From assembly GCF_014705655.1 (NCBI RefSeq), contig NZ_JACXIY010000039.1:1-64000 (forward strand): a DNA stretch of 64,000 nucleotides, read 5' to 3'. Below are positions 16,509-26,429 of this stretch, one piece after another (position 1 is the stretch's first letter; each line of letters starts with the position of its first letter). The stretch is from Paenibacillus arenilitoris (lineage in GTDB: Bacteria; Bacillota; Bacilli; Paenibacillales; Paenibacillaceae). Under the pieces are notes generated by a model. It worked only from the letters and a program-made list of their open reading frames with translations. It was not told the origin of the DNA and did no database searches. A program made the translations under genes and the position numbers.

Positions 16509-17528
16509 ATGCATCTATTAGTGGTCGACGACGAGCCGGTCATTCGCAAAGGCATATCCAGAATGGCGGAGCAGTATGTGCCGGCTTTCGATAAGGTGAC
16601 ATTAGCCGAGAACGGGCAAGCCGCGCTTGAGCGGATCCGGGCCATGGAGCCCGACATCGTGCTTACCGACATCCGAATGCCGAGGATGGACGGTCTGGAG
16701 CTTTGCCGGATTTTGCAAGAGGAATATCCGCATATTAAGACGGTCGTCATTTCGGGCTATAGCGATTTCGGCTATGCGCAGAAGTGCGTCGATTACGGCG
16801 TAAAGCATTATTTGTTGAAACCGGTTACAAAGCTGGATGTGCATGAAGTACTCGCCCGCTTGGCAAGCAAGAAGCCGGCCGGCTATATGGCGCCTTCCCG
16901 ATTCGTGGAGTGGATCGATCGGATGGAGCAGCATATTTGGTCGCTTCAAACCGACGAGCTGGCGACAATGAGCGGCGATTGGCGCGAATACTGTCTCTCG
17001 GCCAATCTATCGCTGGCGCAATTGAAGGAGCTGCTTCACGATTGCGGCGAAATGCTGCTGAAGCGGTTTCAGGCCCGAAACTTTGCGCCGCGGCCGAACC
17101 GCTATTATTTGGGAGCCGGAAGCGTAAAGGAGGCGGTCGACGCTTTCGAACAAGAGCTTTGCGGCATTCGCGACGAATTGGCTTCGATGCGCGGCGGCAA
17201 TTTCCGGGATCCGATGGAAGAGGCCAAAGCTTATATCGACGGCAGGCTGTCGGAGGAAATCACGCTGGAGCAAGTGGCTTCGATGGTCGGCCTTACGCCG
17301 ACGTACTTCAGCTCGCTGTTCAAAAAGATGACGAACGAGACGTTCGTCAAATACCGGATTCAAAAGCGGATCGACCGCTCGAAGGAGCTGCTCGCCGTGC
17401 CGCATTACCGCATTATCGATATCGCTTCGGAGGTCGGCTACGACGATTATCCGCATTTTACGAAAACGTTCAAGAAGCTCGTCGGCGTGACGCCGTCCGA
17501 ATTTCGGGCAGCGCTGGGAATCAAATGA
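16509..17528 (+). CDS. YesN-type response regulator (locus B)
   Basis: A compact 339-residue response regulator. The receiver domain has DDE at 7-9, phospho-acceptor D54 (LTDIRMPRMDG) and K105-region LKPVTK; the last 100 residues are an AraC double HTH (LEQVASMVGLTPTYFSSLFKK ... VGYDDYPHFTKTFKKLVGVTP). GGGAGG is seven bases before the ATG. The stop overlaps the kinase start (ATGA), so the pair is translationally coupled. It should activate the locus B importer and enzymes. Confidence 0.92.
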   Translation: MHLLVVDDEPVIRKGISRMAEQYVPAFDKVTLAENGQAALERIRAMEPDIVLTDIRMPRMDGLELCRILQEEYPHIKTVVISGYSDFGYAQKCVDYGVKHYLLKPVTKLDVHEVLARLASKKPAGYMAPSRFVEWIDRMEQHIWSLQTDELATMSGDWREYCLSANLSLAQLKELLHDCGEMLLKRFQARNFAPRPNRYYLGAGSVKEAVDAFEQELCGIRDELASMRGGNFRDPMEEAKAYIDGRLSEEITLEQVASMVGLTPTYFSSLFKKMTNETFVKYRIQKRIDRSKELLAVPHYRIIDIASEVGYDDYPHFTKTFKKLVGVTPSEFRAALGIK

Positions 17529-19348
17529 AATTCCGCAGCCTTTACGCGAAGCTGACGTTTCAATTCCTCGTCATCATCGGTCTGACGCTGAGCGGCGTGG
17601 GCATCTCCTACACGACCTCGTCGCGGGAGCTGGACGAATTGGCGGAGAAGCAGATGGAGCAGGTCGTCCGCAATGCCGTGCATCATACGGATCTTTATTT
17701 GAAGGATTACGAGAGGTCCATGGTGTCGCTGCTGACCTTGCGTTACGTGATGGAGTTTATGGATCTTCCGGCCGACCGGGAAGCCTACGATTATTACTAC
17801 TACCGGAAGATGATTCGCGAGGTTGTAGCCGACCCTCTATTCATCCGCAACCCGAAGATCGCCGACATCTATATGATCAGCGATGAAGGGAACGCGGTCT
17901 ACTATTACAATGAAACGGACGAGCAGTCTTTCACCAAAGAGGACATCCGTAAGCATCGGGACTTTTTGATGAGCAATACGAGTCCTCAAGGCCATTTGAG
18001 CATTTTGAAAAACAGCATTATTCCGGGCGAGCAAAATCAAATGGTCACGCTGGTCCGCCGCATCAGGGGATACAGTTCCTCCGAATTAAGCGGCCTGCTC
18101 GCGATCGAGCTTCGCTCGGCCGATTTGTCCGCCTTGTGGAAAGGCGTCGATTTGGGCAAATTCGGCTACCTGTTCATAGCCGATGCAAACGGGAATATCG
18201 TCTATCATCCGGACGAGGCCAAGGTAGGATCCGAGCTTTCGGCACCGGTAAGGGACAAGCTGGAGAAAGCCGGAAACGGCGCTTTCTTCGACGACGGCGA
18301 CGGCGAGAATCGGATGTATATGGCAAGCACGTCGGATTATTCGCGCTGGAAGCTGATCGTATCGATGCCGGTTGACGAAGTCCGGAAGCCGGTTACGAAC
18401 ATCCGCAACGCGACGCTGACCGTCGGGCTTTTTACGCTGCTTATTGCCATCTTGCTCGCTTACCGTTTCAGCAGGTCGATCAATAGGCCGATCCAGACGC
18501 TCAAATCGGCGATGCGCCTGACGGAGAGAGGCAATTGGCAGCCGATTCCGCTGCCGAAGCACCGGGACGAGATGGCCGAGCTGATGCTGCGTTATAATCA
18601 TATGGTCAAACGGTTGTCCGATGCGGTGGACAAGGTGGTCCAGGTGGAGCTGAGCAATCAGGAAATCCGACTCGAACGCCAGCGCGCCGAATTCCAGTCG
18701 CTTCAACTGCAAATTAACCCGCATTTTATGTACAATACGCTCGAGACGATCGTCTGTTATGCCGCCGTGCAGGATTCCGATGAAATCTCCGAGATCGTCC
18801 AGTCGCTCGCCTACATGCTGAGGTATTCCGTACAGACGAATCTGGAGAAAATTACGCTGGCGAATGAATTGAAGCATGTCATGTACTATATGAAAGTGAT
18901 GCAGCACCGGATTAGCCGGGCATTCGAGATCGAGGTGGCCGTAAGGCCGGACGATTTGCTGCATGCGATGGTTCGGCTGACGCTCCAGCCGATCGTGGAG
19001 AACGTATTCCAGCACGCGTTCCCCGAAGGGGTGGAGGATTACCATCAGATTCGGATCGACGCCGGCGAAACGAACGGCATCTTCTGGGTCAGCGTCGAGG
19101 ACAACGGCTGCGGCATGCCTGCCGAACGGCTGGCGGAGCTGCGGCGGAAGCTTGAGGCAAATCGGCTCGCGGACGACGAGCGGCAGGATGAAACCGGGCA
19201 TAAAAGCGGCATCGGGATGCTCAATGTGCACCGCCGCATCCAAATGGTTTTCGGCGACGGGTTCGGGATTCGCATTGCGAGCGAGGAGCATCTGGGCACG
19301 AAAGTTACGATGCTGATGCCGCAAGGACGCCGGGTGTCGGGAAAATAG
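17525..19348 (+). CDS. YesM-type sensor histidine kinase (locus B)
   Basis: A 607-residue membrane kinase starting at ATG 17525, overlapping the regulator stop by four bases; the frame extends far upstream but there it is only a shadow of the regulator gene. Helix 1 near residues 11-31, a dCache-like sensory region with a YLFIADANGNIVYHPDE stretch, helix 2 near 296-316, HAMP, then H400 in LQINPHFMYNTLET and an ATPase domain with VENVFQHAF and NGCGMP. The dCache core suggests direct sensing of a small ligand outside the cell. Confidence 0.92.
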   Translation: MKFRSLYAKLTFQFLVIIGLTLSGVGISYTTSSRELDELAEKQMEQVVRNAVHHTDLYLKDYERSMVSLLTLRYVMEFMDLPADREAYDYYYYRKMIREVVADPLFIRNPKIADIYMISDEGNAVYYYNETDEQSFTKEDIRKHRDFLMSNTSPQGHLSILKNSIIPGEQNQMVTLVRRIRGYSSSELSGLLAIELRSADLSALWKGVDLGKFGYLFIADANGNIVYHPDEAKVGSELSAPVRDKLEKAGNGAFFDDGDGENRMYMASTSDYSRWKLIVSMPVDEVRKPVTNIRNATLTVGLFTLLIAILLAYRFSRSINRPIQTLKSAMRLTERGNWQPIPLPKHRDEMAELMLRYNHMVKRLSDAVDKVVQVELSNQEIRLERQRAEFQSLQLQINPHFMYNTLETIVCYAAVQDSDEISEIVQSLAYMLRYSVQTNLEKITLANELKHVMYYMKVMQHRISRAFEIEVAVRPDDLLHAMVRLTLQPIVENVFQHAFPEGVEDYHQIRIDAGETNGIFWVSVEDNGCGMPAERLAELRRKLEANRLADDERQDETGHKSGIGMLNVHRRIQMVFGDGFGIRIASEEHLGTKVTMLMPQGRRVSGK

Positions 19349-19475
19349 GATGAGCTTGCGGAAAGCTTAGGAAAACACAGTCCGATCTCAAGAAACGACA
19401 AGCGAGGAAGCGCACTTCGGCGGTATGATGAAGGCATCGAAGCCGATAACGGGCAAGGATAAGGAGATGTAGTCG

Positions 19476-20714
19476 ATGAGCCTGATTGAAAACCGTATGA
19501 CGAAAGCCGAGTTCGCTTCCCGCGTCATGGCGATGCCCGTATTCGATACGCATACCCACCTGGTCGGCGATCGGTTGGCCGCGAGCGATTTCTGGGAAAT
19601 CGCGCATTACTTCTGGCTGTTCCGGGAGCTGCAGGCCGCAGGCTACCCGGCAGATGCCGACAAGCTTCCGGAAGAGGAGCGGATTTCCGCGTTTCTGGAC
19701 GCTTATCGCGCCACGCGAAGCACGCTGATGAATATCGGATTTACCGCCATCCTGCGCGAGCTGTACGGCATTGAAATCCGCGATGCCGCATCGGTCCGTG
19801 AAGCGGTCGCCGCGGTCAAGCGATCCGGCGCCGATGAAGACTGGGCGCAGCGGACGGCCGACCGGCTCCAAATCCGCCGCTTCGCCGTCAATCATCCGGC
19901 GCATGCCGCCTTTCGGGGCATGCGGGACGATGCCGTCCTTATCCCGCGGATCGACGGCAAGCTGGGCCCCTGGATCGATCGGGTCGCCCAATCGGCCGAT
20001 CCCGCGCGCGAATTGTCGCAAACGCTGGACGAAATCGAGGCGATGCTGCGAGGCTTCGCCGATGCCGGCTTGCCCGGCATCATGACGACGCTGCCCAGGT
20101 ATGAATCGTTAGCGGGCATACGAAGCGAAATCGGGCAGAACAGCAGCCGCGACGATATTATGAAGGAGCTGCTGCACGGCATATGCTCCGCCGCGGAGCG
20201 GCACGGGCTGCTCGTTCAGCTATTCCTCGGCGTGGAACGGTCGTGGTGCGGGACCGCGTTACCGGCGAACGACACCGCCAGATTATTGAAGCTTTCCGCC
20301 TTATTCGAAACGTACCGCTGCCGCTTCGAGCTCGTTCTCGCTTCGGAGCTGAACAATCTCGATGCCGTTCAGGCGGCCTGGAACTTCCCGAACGTTCATG
20401 TCGGCGGCATGTGGTGGTTCAACTTCCGCGCAAGCACCTATCGGGACAGCATGCAGTATCGCCTCGAGGCGCTGCCTGCCGGCAGCAGCTCCATTGTCGT
20501 ATCCGACGCTCGCTGCATGGAATGGAGCTTCGGGAAAATATGGCTCGTCAAGAAGCTGCTCGCCGAGTTTCTATGGGAGCGGTTGGAATCGGGATGGATC
20601 GACCTGGAGACGGCGATGCATACCGCCGAGGAATGGCTCTACGAAAGCGCGGCCAGACGATACGGCGCGAGCCGCATAAGCCGTATGGCCGATAATGGGG
20701 AAAGAAGAGGGTGA
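19476..20714 (+). CDS. Uronate isomerase-like amidohydrolase
   Basis: A 412-residue TIM-barrel metalloenzyme. The HxH motif is in VFDTHTHL (H26, H28) and the C-terminal part has NVHVGGMWWFNFRAS and VVSDARCMEWSFGKI, which parallel the WWF and TDSR regions of glucuronate isomerase UxaC. It is some 60 residues shorter than typical UxaC, so it is a divergent member. Expected role: conversion of a hexuronate (glucuronate or galacturonate) to a ketouronate after depolymerisation. It begins the enzyme block with AAGGAG upstream, and fits the GH88 enzyme at 26430. A different aldose substrate is possible. Confidence 0.7.
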   Translation: MSLIENRMTKAEFASRVMAMPVFDTHTHLVGDRLAASDFWEIAHYFWLFRELQAAGYPADADKLPEEERISAFLDAYRATRSTLMNIGFTAILRELYGIEIRDAASVREAVAAVKRSGADEDWAQRTADRLQIRRFAVNHPAHAAFRGMRDDAVLIPRIDGKLGPWIDRVAQSADPARELSQTLDEIEAMLRGFADAGLPGIMTTLPRYESLAGIRSEIGQNSSRDDIMKELLHGICSAAERHGLLVQLFLGVERSWCGTALPANDTARLLKLSALFETYRCRFELVLASELNNLDAVQAAWNFPNVHVGGMWWFNFRASTYRDSMQYRLEALPAGSSSIVVSDARCMEWSFGKIWLVKKLLAEFLWERLESGWIDLETAMHTAEEWLYESAARRYGASRISRMADNGERRG

Positions 20715-20720
20715 TCGGCA

Positions 20721-21767
20721 ATGCCAGACGCGACATTCAGCAAGTTGGCGGGAAGAATGCTTCCGGCTCCCAGAAGCGGCGGCTTTCGCATGGAAGGGTA
20801 TTGGGTATGGTGCGGTTCGGTCGTCCAAGGCGAGGACGGCCGCTTCCATCTCTTCGCGTCCAGATGGCCGAAGAGCTTGCCGATGCATCCGGGCTGGCTC
20901 GTCGGTTCGGAAATCGTGCGGGCGGTATCCGACTCGCCGGAAGGACCGTATCGATTTCAAGAGATCGTCCTTCCGGCCAGAGGGGCGGAATATTGGGACG
21001 GCCGGAGCACGCACAATCCGCATATCGTCAAGCATAAAGGCATCTATCTGCTCTATTACATGGGCACGACCCATCCGCTTCGGGAGCCGGTTGCCGGCGA
21101 CGGCTTCGGGCTTGAAGATCCGCGCTGCATCGTTGCCCGCTCGAACAAGCGGGTCGGTCTGGCGGTTGCGGACAGCGTGTTCGGTCCTTGGCGCAGAAGC
21201 GACGCTCCGCTGCTGCCAGCAAGGCCGGGAGGTTACGACAGCTATTTGACGTCGAATCCGGCGCCATGCGTGAAGGCGGACGATTCCGTGCTCCTTCTCT
21301 ATAAGGCGCGCCGTTACGAAGGCAACGAGCATGGCCGAATGACGATCGGGGCTGCCGCGGCATCGCATTGGAGCGGACCGTACGAGCCGGTATCGGAGGA
21401 GCCGGTGTTTCCCCCGGAACGGTTCCATATCGAGGATCCGTTCATTTGGCCGACAGGAGACGGTTACGCGATGATCGCCAAAGATATGGATGGCACGATT
21501 TGCGGCGAAAAGCACGGGGGGATGTTGGCCGTTTCCGCGGACGGCTTGCGCTGGAAGCCGGTGCCGGAGACGAAGGCGTATTCGCGTACGGTTCGCTGGG
21601 ACGACGGAACGGTGCAGACGATGGGAAGCCTCGAGAGGCCGTTCTTGTTGTTTCAGGACGGGAAGCCCACGCATCTGTTCGCGGCGGCGGCCGACGGTCC
21701 GGGAGGGTTCCGGCATGCCGAACAGACATGGAACATCGTTATTCCTCTGGCAGACAAGCCGGTATGA
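20721..21767 (+). CDS. GH43/GH117-like five-bladed propeller glycoside hydrolase
   Basis: A 348-residue cytoplasmic protein (no signal peptide) with the repeated blade patterns of five-bladed beta-propeller glycosidases: GYWVWCGSVVQGEDGRFHLFASRW, THNPHIVKHKGIYLLYYMGTTH, VGLAVADSVFGPWRRSDAPLLP and HIEDPFIWPTGDGYAMIAKDM. The conserved acids would sit in these blades (IEDPF is a good candidate). No exact family is assigned. It begins six bases after the isomerase stop with GAGGGTGAT as SD and is co-transcribed with the other enzymes. Confidence 0.7.
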   Translation: MPDATFSKLAGRMLPAPRSGGFRMEGYWVWCGSVVQGEDGRFHLFASRWPKSLPMHPGWLVGSEIVRAVSDSPEGPYRFQEIVLPARGAEYWDGRSTHNPHIVKHKGIYLLYYMGTTHPLREPVAGDGFGLEDPRCIVARSNKRVGLAVADSVFGPWRRSDAPLLPARPGGYDSYLTSNPAPCVKADDSVLLLYKARRYEGNEHGRMTIGAAAASHWSGPYEPVSEEPVFPPERFHIEDPFIWPTGDGYAMIAKDMDGTICGEKHGGMLAVSADGLRWKPVPETKAYSRTVRWDDGTVQTMGSLERPFLLFQDGKPTHLFAAAADGPGGFRHAEQTWNIVIPLADKPV

Positions 21768-21870
21768 AACGGGCATCAGAGAAGGGGGAACTTGTTATGT
21801 TGGCGATAACGCGGATTAGTCAGTCGGCGTTCGATCAGGGGCTGCCGGCAGCGGATCGGAGGGACGGGCG

Positions 21871-24006
21871 ATGGCGGAATTGACATGGACGGAAACGGCT
21901 CCGGGGGTGTGGAAGGCGGTAATCGGATTTCCGGACGGACTGACGCCCCTGTCCTTGATCGGCGCCGCCCCGCGGACGGAGGCGCTGGCCCAAATGGTGC
22001 CGGCTCGCCTGCCTTTCGGGCTGGACCTCGTTTCCGTAACGGAAGCAGGAGGCGGTCGGCTCATGCTTGCGCTGCCGCTTGAGGACGAGGAGAAGCTTTA
22101 CGGAACCGGGCTTCAGTTCATGCGGATGAACCAGCGCGGCCGCACCCGTTATTTGCGCGTGAACAGCGATCCAAAGCAGGACACGGGAGAGACGCATGCA
22201 CCCGTCCCTTTCTACGTCAGCGACCGCGGCTATGGCGTCCTGATCGATACGGCGCGCGCGGTCACGATGCATTTGGGCTCGACGATGCGGCTTGCGGAGA
22301 CGCGCAAGGAGGATGCGCTGGACCGGAACCGCGATTCCGGCTGGCGGGCGACGCTTCGATCGGAGCGCGCGGAAATCCGGATCCCCGAAGAAGGCGCCGG
22401 CATCTATTTGTTCGGAGGGCCTGCGCTTGGCGACGCGGTTCGGAGATATAACTTGTTCTGCGGAGGCGGCGCGCTTCCTCCGAAATGGGGACTTGGCTTC
22501 TGGCACCGCGTACCGGCCATGTACAGCGCGGAGGAAGCGATCGCGGAAGCGCGGGAATATCGAAAACGCGACTTTCCTTGCGACGTTATCGGACTCGAGC
22601 CGGGCTGGCACAGCCGCAGCTATCCGGTTACGTACGAGTGGGACGCGGAACGGTTCCCGGATCCGAAGCGGTTCGTGGACGAGATGACGGACGACGGCTT
22701 CCGCGTCAATCTATGGGAGCATCCTTACGTGTCGCCGGAAAGCCCGATTTACGATTCGTTAAAGCCGTTATCCGGAGATTATACGGTCTGGGGCGGCCTT
22801 GCCCCCGATTATTCGCTGAACGCAGCCAGGGAAATATACGAGCGCCAGCATTCGGCGCAGCATATCGGAATCGGCGTATCCGGCTATAAGCTGGACGAAT
22901 GCGACGGCAGCGAGCTGACGAACAACGCCTGGATGTTCCCGGCGCATGCGAGCTTCCCATCCGGGCTGGACGGGGAGCGGATGCGGCAGCTTTACGGGCT
23001 TATGTTTCAAAAAATGACGACGGATCTTTTCCGGTCGGGCAACCGGCGGACGTACGGCCTCGCGCGGGCCTCGAACGCGGCGGCGTCCTCGCTCCCCTGC
23101 GTGCTGTATTCCGATTTGTACGATCATAAGCAGTTCATTAGGGCGCTGTGCAACAGCTCGTTCAGCGGGCTGCTCTGGTCGCCGGAAGTGCGGCGCGCGC
23201 GGAGCGCCGAGGACTGGGTCAGAAGAATGCAGACGGTCTGCTTCTCTCCGCTGGCCATGCTTAACGCCTGGGGGGACGGCACGAAGCCATGGTCGTTCCC
23301 GGAGGCGGCTCCTATCATTCGCCATTACATCAAGCTGAGAATGCGGCTACAGCCCTATTTGTATACCGCTTTCGCCCGCTACCGGGAAGAGGGGATCCCT
23401 CCATTCCGCGCGATGCCTTTTGCAATATCGCCGGACGAATTCGCTTCCGCCGAGAAGCGCCGACTGTCGCTGCCGGCGCTGAACACGACGGACGGCGCGT
23501 ACGGGAAGCGATCGGAGCCGCAATGGGACGATCAATATATGATCGGAGATGCGATGCTGGTAGCTCCTTTGGTCGAAGGGGAAGTGGAGAGGGAGGTATT
23601 GCTGCCGGCCGGCTCCTGGATCGGATTGGAAAGCGGCGAGCGTTACGAAGGCGGCGGCGTGATCCGGGTACGCGCGGGAATCGATACGATACCGGTATTC
23701 GTTCGGGACGGAGCGGTCATCCCGATGACCGCGGCATTGCCGCATGCGCTAAGGCCGGGCGAACAGGCTCCGCTCGAGCTTGTTCATTTCGGAACCAAGG
23801 AAGGCGAGGGATGGGTGTACGACGACGACGGCGAGACGCTGGATTACGAACGCGGCGCATGCGGATGGTGGAAGGCAGCCGTCAGAAAGACCGCCGAAGG
23901 CGGTTATGAAGGCGAGTTTACGGGCCCGGGCGGGCTGCCGGCTTCCTACAGCGGCGTGAAGTGGCGTTTTGCCGAACTGGGGCTGAACGACGATGGCGAT
24001 GAATAG
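21871..24006 (+). CDS. Glycoside hydrolase family 31 enzyme
   Basis: A 711-residue GH31 enzyme without signal peptide, so it acts on imported oligosaccharides. An N-terminal beta-sandwich (LYGTGLQFMRMNQRG, PVPFYVSDRGYGVLID) precedes the barrel from about residue 200 (PPKWGLGFWHR). The nucleophile is probably D342 in GYKLDECDG, and the acid/base probably D415 in LYSDLYDHKQF; both are by motif position only. Family members are alpha-glucosidases, alpha-xylosidases and alpha-galactosidases; the KLDE motif is away from classical WxDMNE maltases. GGAGGG (21858-21863) sets the start. A 28-codon frame (21797-21883) overlaps its start. Confidence 0.85.
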   Translation: MAELTWTETAPGVWKAVIGFPDGLTPLSLIGAAPRTEALAQMVPARLPFGLDLVSVTEAGGGRLMLALPLEDEEKLYGTGLQFMRMNQRGRTRYLRVNSDPKQDTGETHAPVPFYVSDRGYGVLIDTARAVTMHLGSTMRLAETRKEDALDRNRDSGWRATLRSERAEIRIPEEGAGIYLFGGPALGDAVRRYNLFCGGGALPPKWGLGFWHRVPAMYSAEEAIAEAREYRKRDFPCDVIGLEPGWHSRSYPVTYEWDAERFPDPKRFVDEMTDDGFRVNLWEHPYVSPESPIYDSLKPLSGDYTVWGGLAPDYSLNAAREIYERQHSAQHIGIGVSGYKLDECDGSELTNNAWMFPAHASFPSGLDGERMRQLYGLMFQKMTTDLFRSGNRRTYGLARASNAAASSLPCVLYSDLYDHKQFIRALCNSSFSGLLWSPEVRRARSAEDWVRRMQTVCFSPLAMLNAWGDGTKPWSFPEAAPIIRHYIKLRMRLQPYLYTAFARYREEGIPPFRAMPFAISPDEFASAEKRRLSLPALNTTDGAYGKRSEPQWDDQYMIGDAMLVAPLVEGEVEREVLLPAGSWIGLESGERYEGGGVIRVRAGIDTIPVFVRDGAVIPMTAALPHALRPGEQAPLELVHFGTKEGEGWVYDDDGETLDYERGACGWWKAAVRKTAEGGYEGEFTGPGGLPASYSGVKWRFAELGLNDDGDE

Positions 24007-26377
24007 GTATAGGGCGGCCTCCCCTCGCGCGCAAGGAACGATAAAGCGAAGATTGTGGTACAAAGCGCCCGCGTCGACCTGGGAGGAAGCGCTGCCGATC
24101 GGCAACGGACGTCTGGGCGGGATGATTTTCGGCGGCGTTGCCAAGGAAACGATCATGCTCAATGAGGATTCGCTTTGGCACGGAGGGCCGATTGAAGGCG
24201 ATAACGCGGAGGGGCTGGCCTACGTCCCGGAAATCCGCAAGCTGCTGCGGGAGGGAAAGCAAAGGGATGCCGAGCATCTGGCGCGAATGGGGCTGACATC
24301 ATCCCCGAAGTACATGCATCCTTACCAGCCTTTGGGCGTATTGCAGCTGTGGATGAAGGAGCATGAAGGCGAGTTCGGCGGATACGAGCGCGAGCTCGAT
24401 ATTAGCGAAGCCGTCGCGCGAGTCCGTTATGCATGCGGTCAATCGGCATACGAGCGCGAATACTTCAGCAGCGCCGTCGACGGCGTGATGGCCGTACGAC
24501 TGCAAGCGGACGTTCCCGGCGGGATTACGGCCGCGATCCATCTGATGCGGCGTCCGTTCGACGAAGGATCGGCCGGCGACGGCGCGCATTCGGATACGGT
24601 TACGATGCAGGGGCAATGCGGTCCGGACGGCGTCCGGTACGCGGCCGCGGTTCGGGCGATGGCCGAGGGGGAACGCGCGCGCGTAAAGGTTATCGGAGAT
24701 TTCCTCTCCGTCGAAGAGGCGGACGCGGTTACGCTGCTGCTGGCCTCCGGCACCTCCTTCCGGCATGACGATCCGGAGAAAAGCTGCCTGGAGCAGCTGC
24801 AAGCCGCCGGCCGTTATCGCTATGCTGAGCTGAAGGAAAGGCATGTGCGCGACTATTCCGCCTATTACGACCGGGTAGAGCTCGAGCTGCGCGGCGGCGA
24901 TGACGAACGGGCTCAATCGAACGCCGAGGAGCTGCCGACCGATGAACGATTGCGCAAGCTCGGAGAAGGCGGACAGGATCCCGGACTGTTCGCGCTATTT
25001 TATCAATTCGGACGGTATTTGCTGCTGTCCTGCTCCAGGCCGGGTACGCTTGCCGCCAATTTGCAGGGGATATGGAACGCCAGCTTCACCCCGCCATGGG
25101 AATCGAAATATACGATCAATATCAATACGCAAATGAATTATTGGCCGGCCGAAGCAGGCGGATTGCCGGAATGCCATGAACCGCTGTTCGATCTCGTCGA
25201 TCGCATGCTGGAGCCGGGCAGACGCACCGCCAGGTCCGTATACGGCTGCCGAGGCTTCGTCGCCCACCATAATACGAATCTTTGGGGCAATACGCATGTC
25301 GAGGGCGTGCTGCTCACCTGCTCGATCTGGCCGATGGGCGCGGCATGGCTGTGCCTGCATTTATGGGATCATTATCGTTTTGGGCTTGACGATTCGTTCT
25401 TGCGGGAGCGCGCTTATCCGCTGCTGAAGGAAGCTTCGTTGTTCTTCCTGGATTACATGGATTCGGACGGCGGCGGGAGGCTTGTGACGGGGCCGTCGCT
25501 CTCGCCGGAGAACCGATTTATATTGCCGAACGGAGAGACCGGCACGCTATGCATGGGTCCGTCCATGGACAGCCAAATCGTGCATGCGCTGTGGAGCGCT
25601 TGCATCGAAGCCGCGCGCATCGTTGCGGTGCCCGGCGGCGACGGGGCGGATGACGCGGCTTTGCGCCGGGAGCTGGAAGCGGCGCTACGCAAGCTGCCTG
25701 AGCCGGAGATCGGCAAGCACGGACAAATCAAGGAATGGCTGGAGGATTGGGAGGAAGCGGACCCCGGGCATCGGCATATTTCGCAGCTGTTCGCCCTTCA
25801 TCCGGGCGAGCAGATTCATGCGCGGCGAACGCCGGAGCTGGTGGAGGCGGCGAGAAGAACGATCGGGCGCAGACTGGCCGGCGGCGGCGGCCATACCGGC
25901 TGGAGCCGGGCCTGGATCGTGAACTTCTGGGCCCGGCTGGAGGAAGGCGGCGAAGCTTACGGGCATCTCCGCCGGCTGCTGACGCATTCCACCTACCCGA
26001 ATCTGTTCGACGCGCATCCCCCGTTTCAAATCGACGGCAATTTCGGAGGGGCAGCCGGCATTTCGGAGATGCTTCTGCAATCGCACGGCGGCGAACTTGT
26101 GCTGCTGCCGGCGCTGCCGCCCGAGTGGAGCGGCGGCAAGGCGGCGGGCTTGCGGGCAAGAGGCGCCTTAACGGTCGATTTGGAATGGGGGGACGGCAGA
26201 TTGAAGGAAGCCCGCATATCGGCGAAGAAACGAGTCGATTGCCGGCTGCGGTGTAGGTCGGTCGGCGCCTTCGTCATTACGGCGGGCGACCTGACGATCG
26301 CGGAATGCACCGGAACGGCAATGGCGGAATTTCAATTGGAAGCCGGCCAGACCTATCGCGTCAACCCTATTGCGTAA
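23993..26377 (+). CDS. Glycoside hydrolase family 95 (alpha-L-fucosidase / alpha-L-galactosidase)
   Basis: A 794-residue GH95 inverting enzyme, cytoplasmic. The N-terminal domain has WEEALPIGNGRLGGMIFGG and the (alpha/alpha)6 barrel carries the expected catalytic set: N427 and N429 (HHNTNLWGN), E581 (IKEWLEDWEE; the usual preceding Gln is Lys here) and D681 (QIDGNFGG). Activity on terminal alpha-1,2-linked L-fucose or L-galactose is expected. The start overlaps the GH31 stop by 14 bases (ATG 23993 or 23999), indicating coupling. Confidence 0.9.
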   Translation: MAMNRYRAASPRAQGTIKRRLWYKAPASTWEEALPIGNGRLGGMIFGGVAKETIMLNEDSLWHGGPIEGDNAEGLAYVPEIRKLLREGKQRDAEHLARMGLTSSPKYMHPYQPLGVLQLWMKEHEGEFGGYERELDISEAVARVRYACGQSAYEREYFSSAVDGVMAVRLQADVPGGITAAIHLMRRPFDEGSAGDGAHSDTVTMQGQCGPDGVRYAAAVRAMAEGERARVKVIGDFLSVEEADAVTLLLASGTSFRHDDPEKSCLEQLQAAGRYRYAELKERHVRDYSAYYDRVELELRGGDDERAQSNAEELPTDERLRKLGEGGQDPGLFALFYQFGRYLLLSCSRPGTLAANLQGIWNASFTPPWESKYTININTQMNYWPAEAGGLPECHEPLFDLVDRMLEPGRRTARSVYGCRGFVAHHNTNLWGNTHVEGVLLTCSIWPMGAAWLCLHLWDHYRFGLDDSFLRERAYPLLKEASLFFLDYMDSDGGGRLVTGPSLSPENRFILPNGETGTLCMGPSMDSQIVHALWSACIEAARIVAVPGGDGADDAALRRELEAALRKLPEPEIGKHGQIKEWLEDWEEADPGHRHISQLFALHPGEQIHARRTPELVEAARRTIGRRLAGGGGHTGWSRAWIVNFWARLEEGGEAYGHLRRLLTHSTYPNLFDAHPPFQIDGNFGGAAGISEMLLQSHGGELVLLPALPPEWSGGKAAGLRARGALTVDLEWGDGRLKEARISAKKRVDCRLRCRSVGAFVITAGDLTIAECTGTAMAEFQLEAGQTYRVNPIA

Positions 26378-26429
26378 CCGGCCACGATTGACGCACGCGA
26401 GGCATTCGGATGAACAGGGGAGGAGAACG

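Noticed and set aside
16910..17524. Upstream extension of the locus B kinase frame to 812 residues
   Set aside because: It overlaps the response regulator completely; the kinase has a coupled ATGA start at 17525 with a normal signal-anchor helix.
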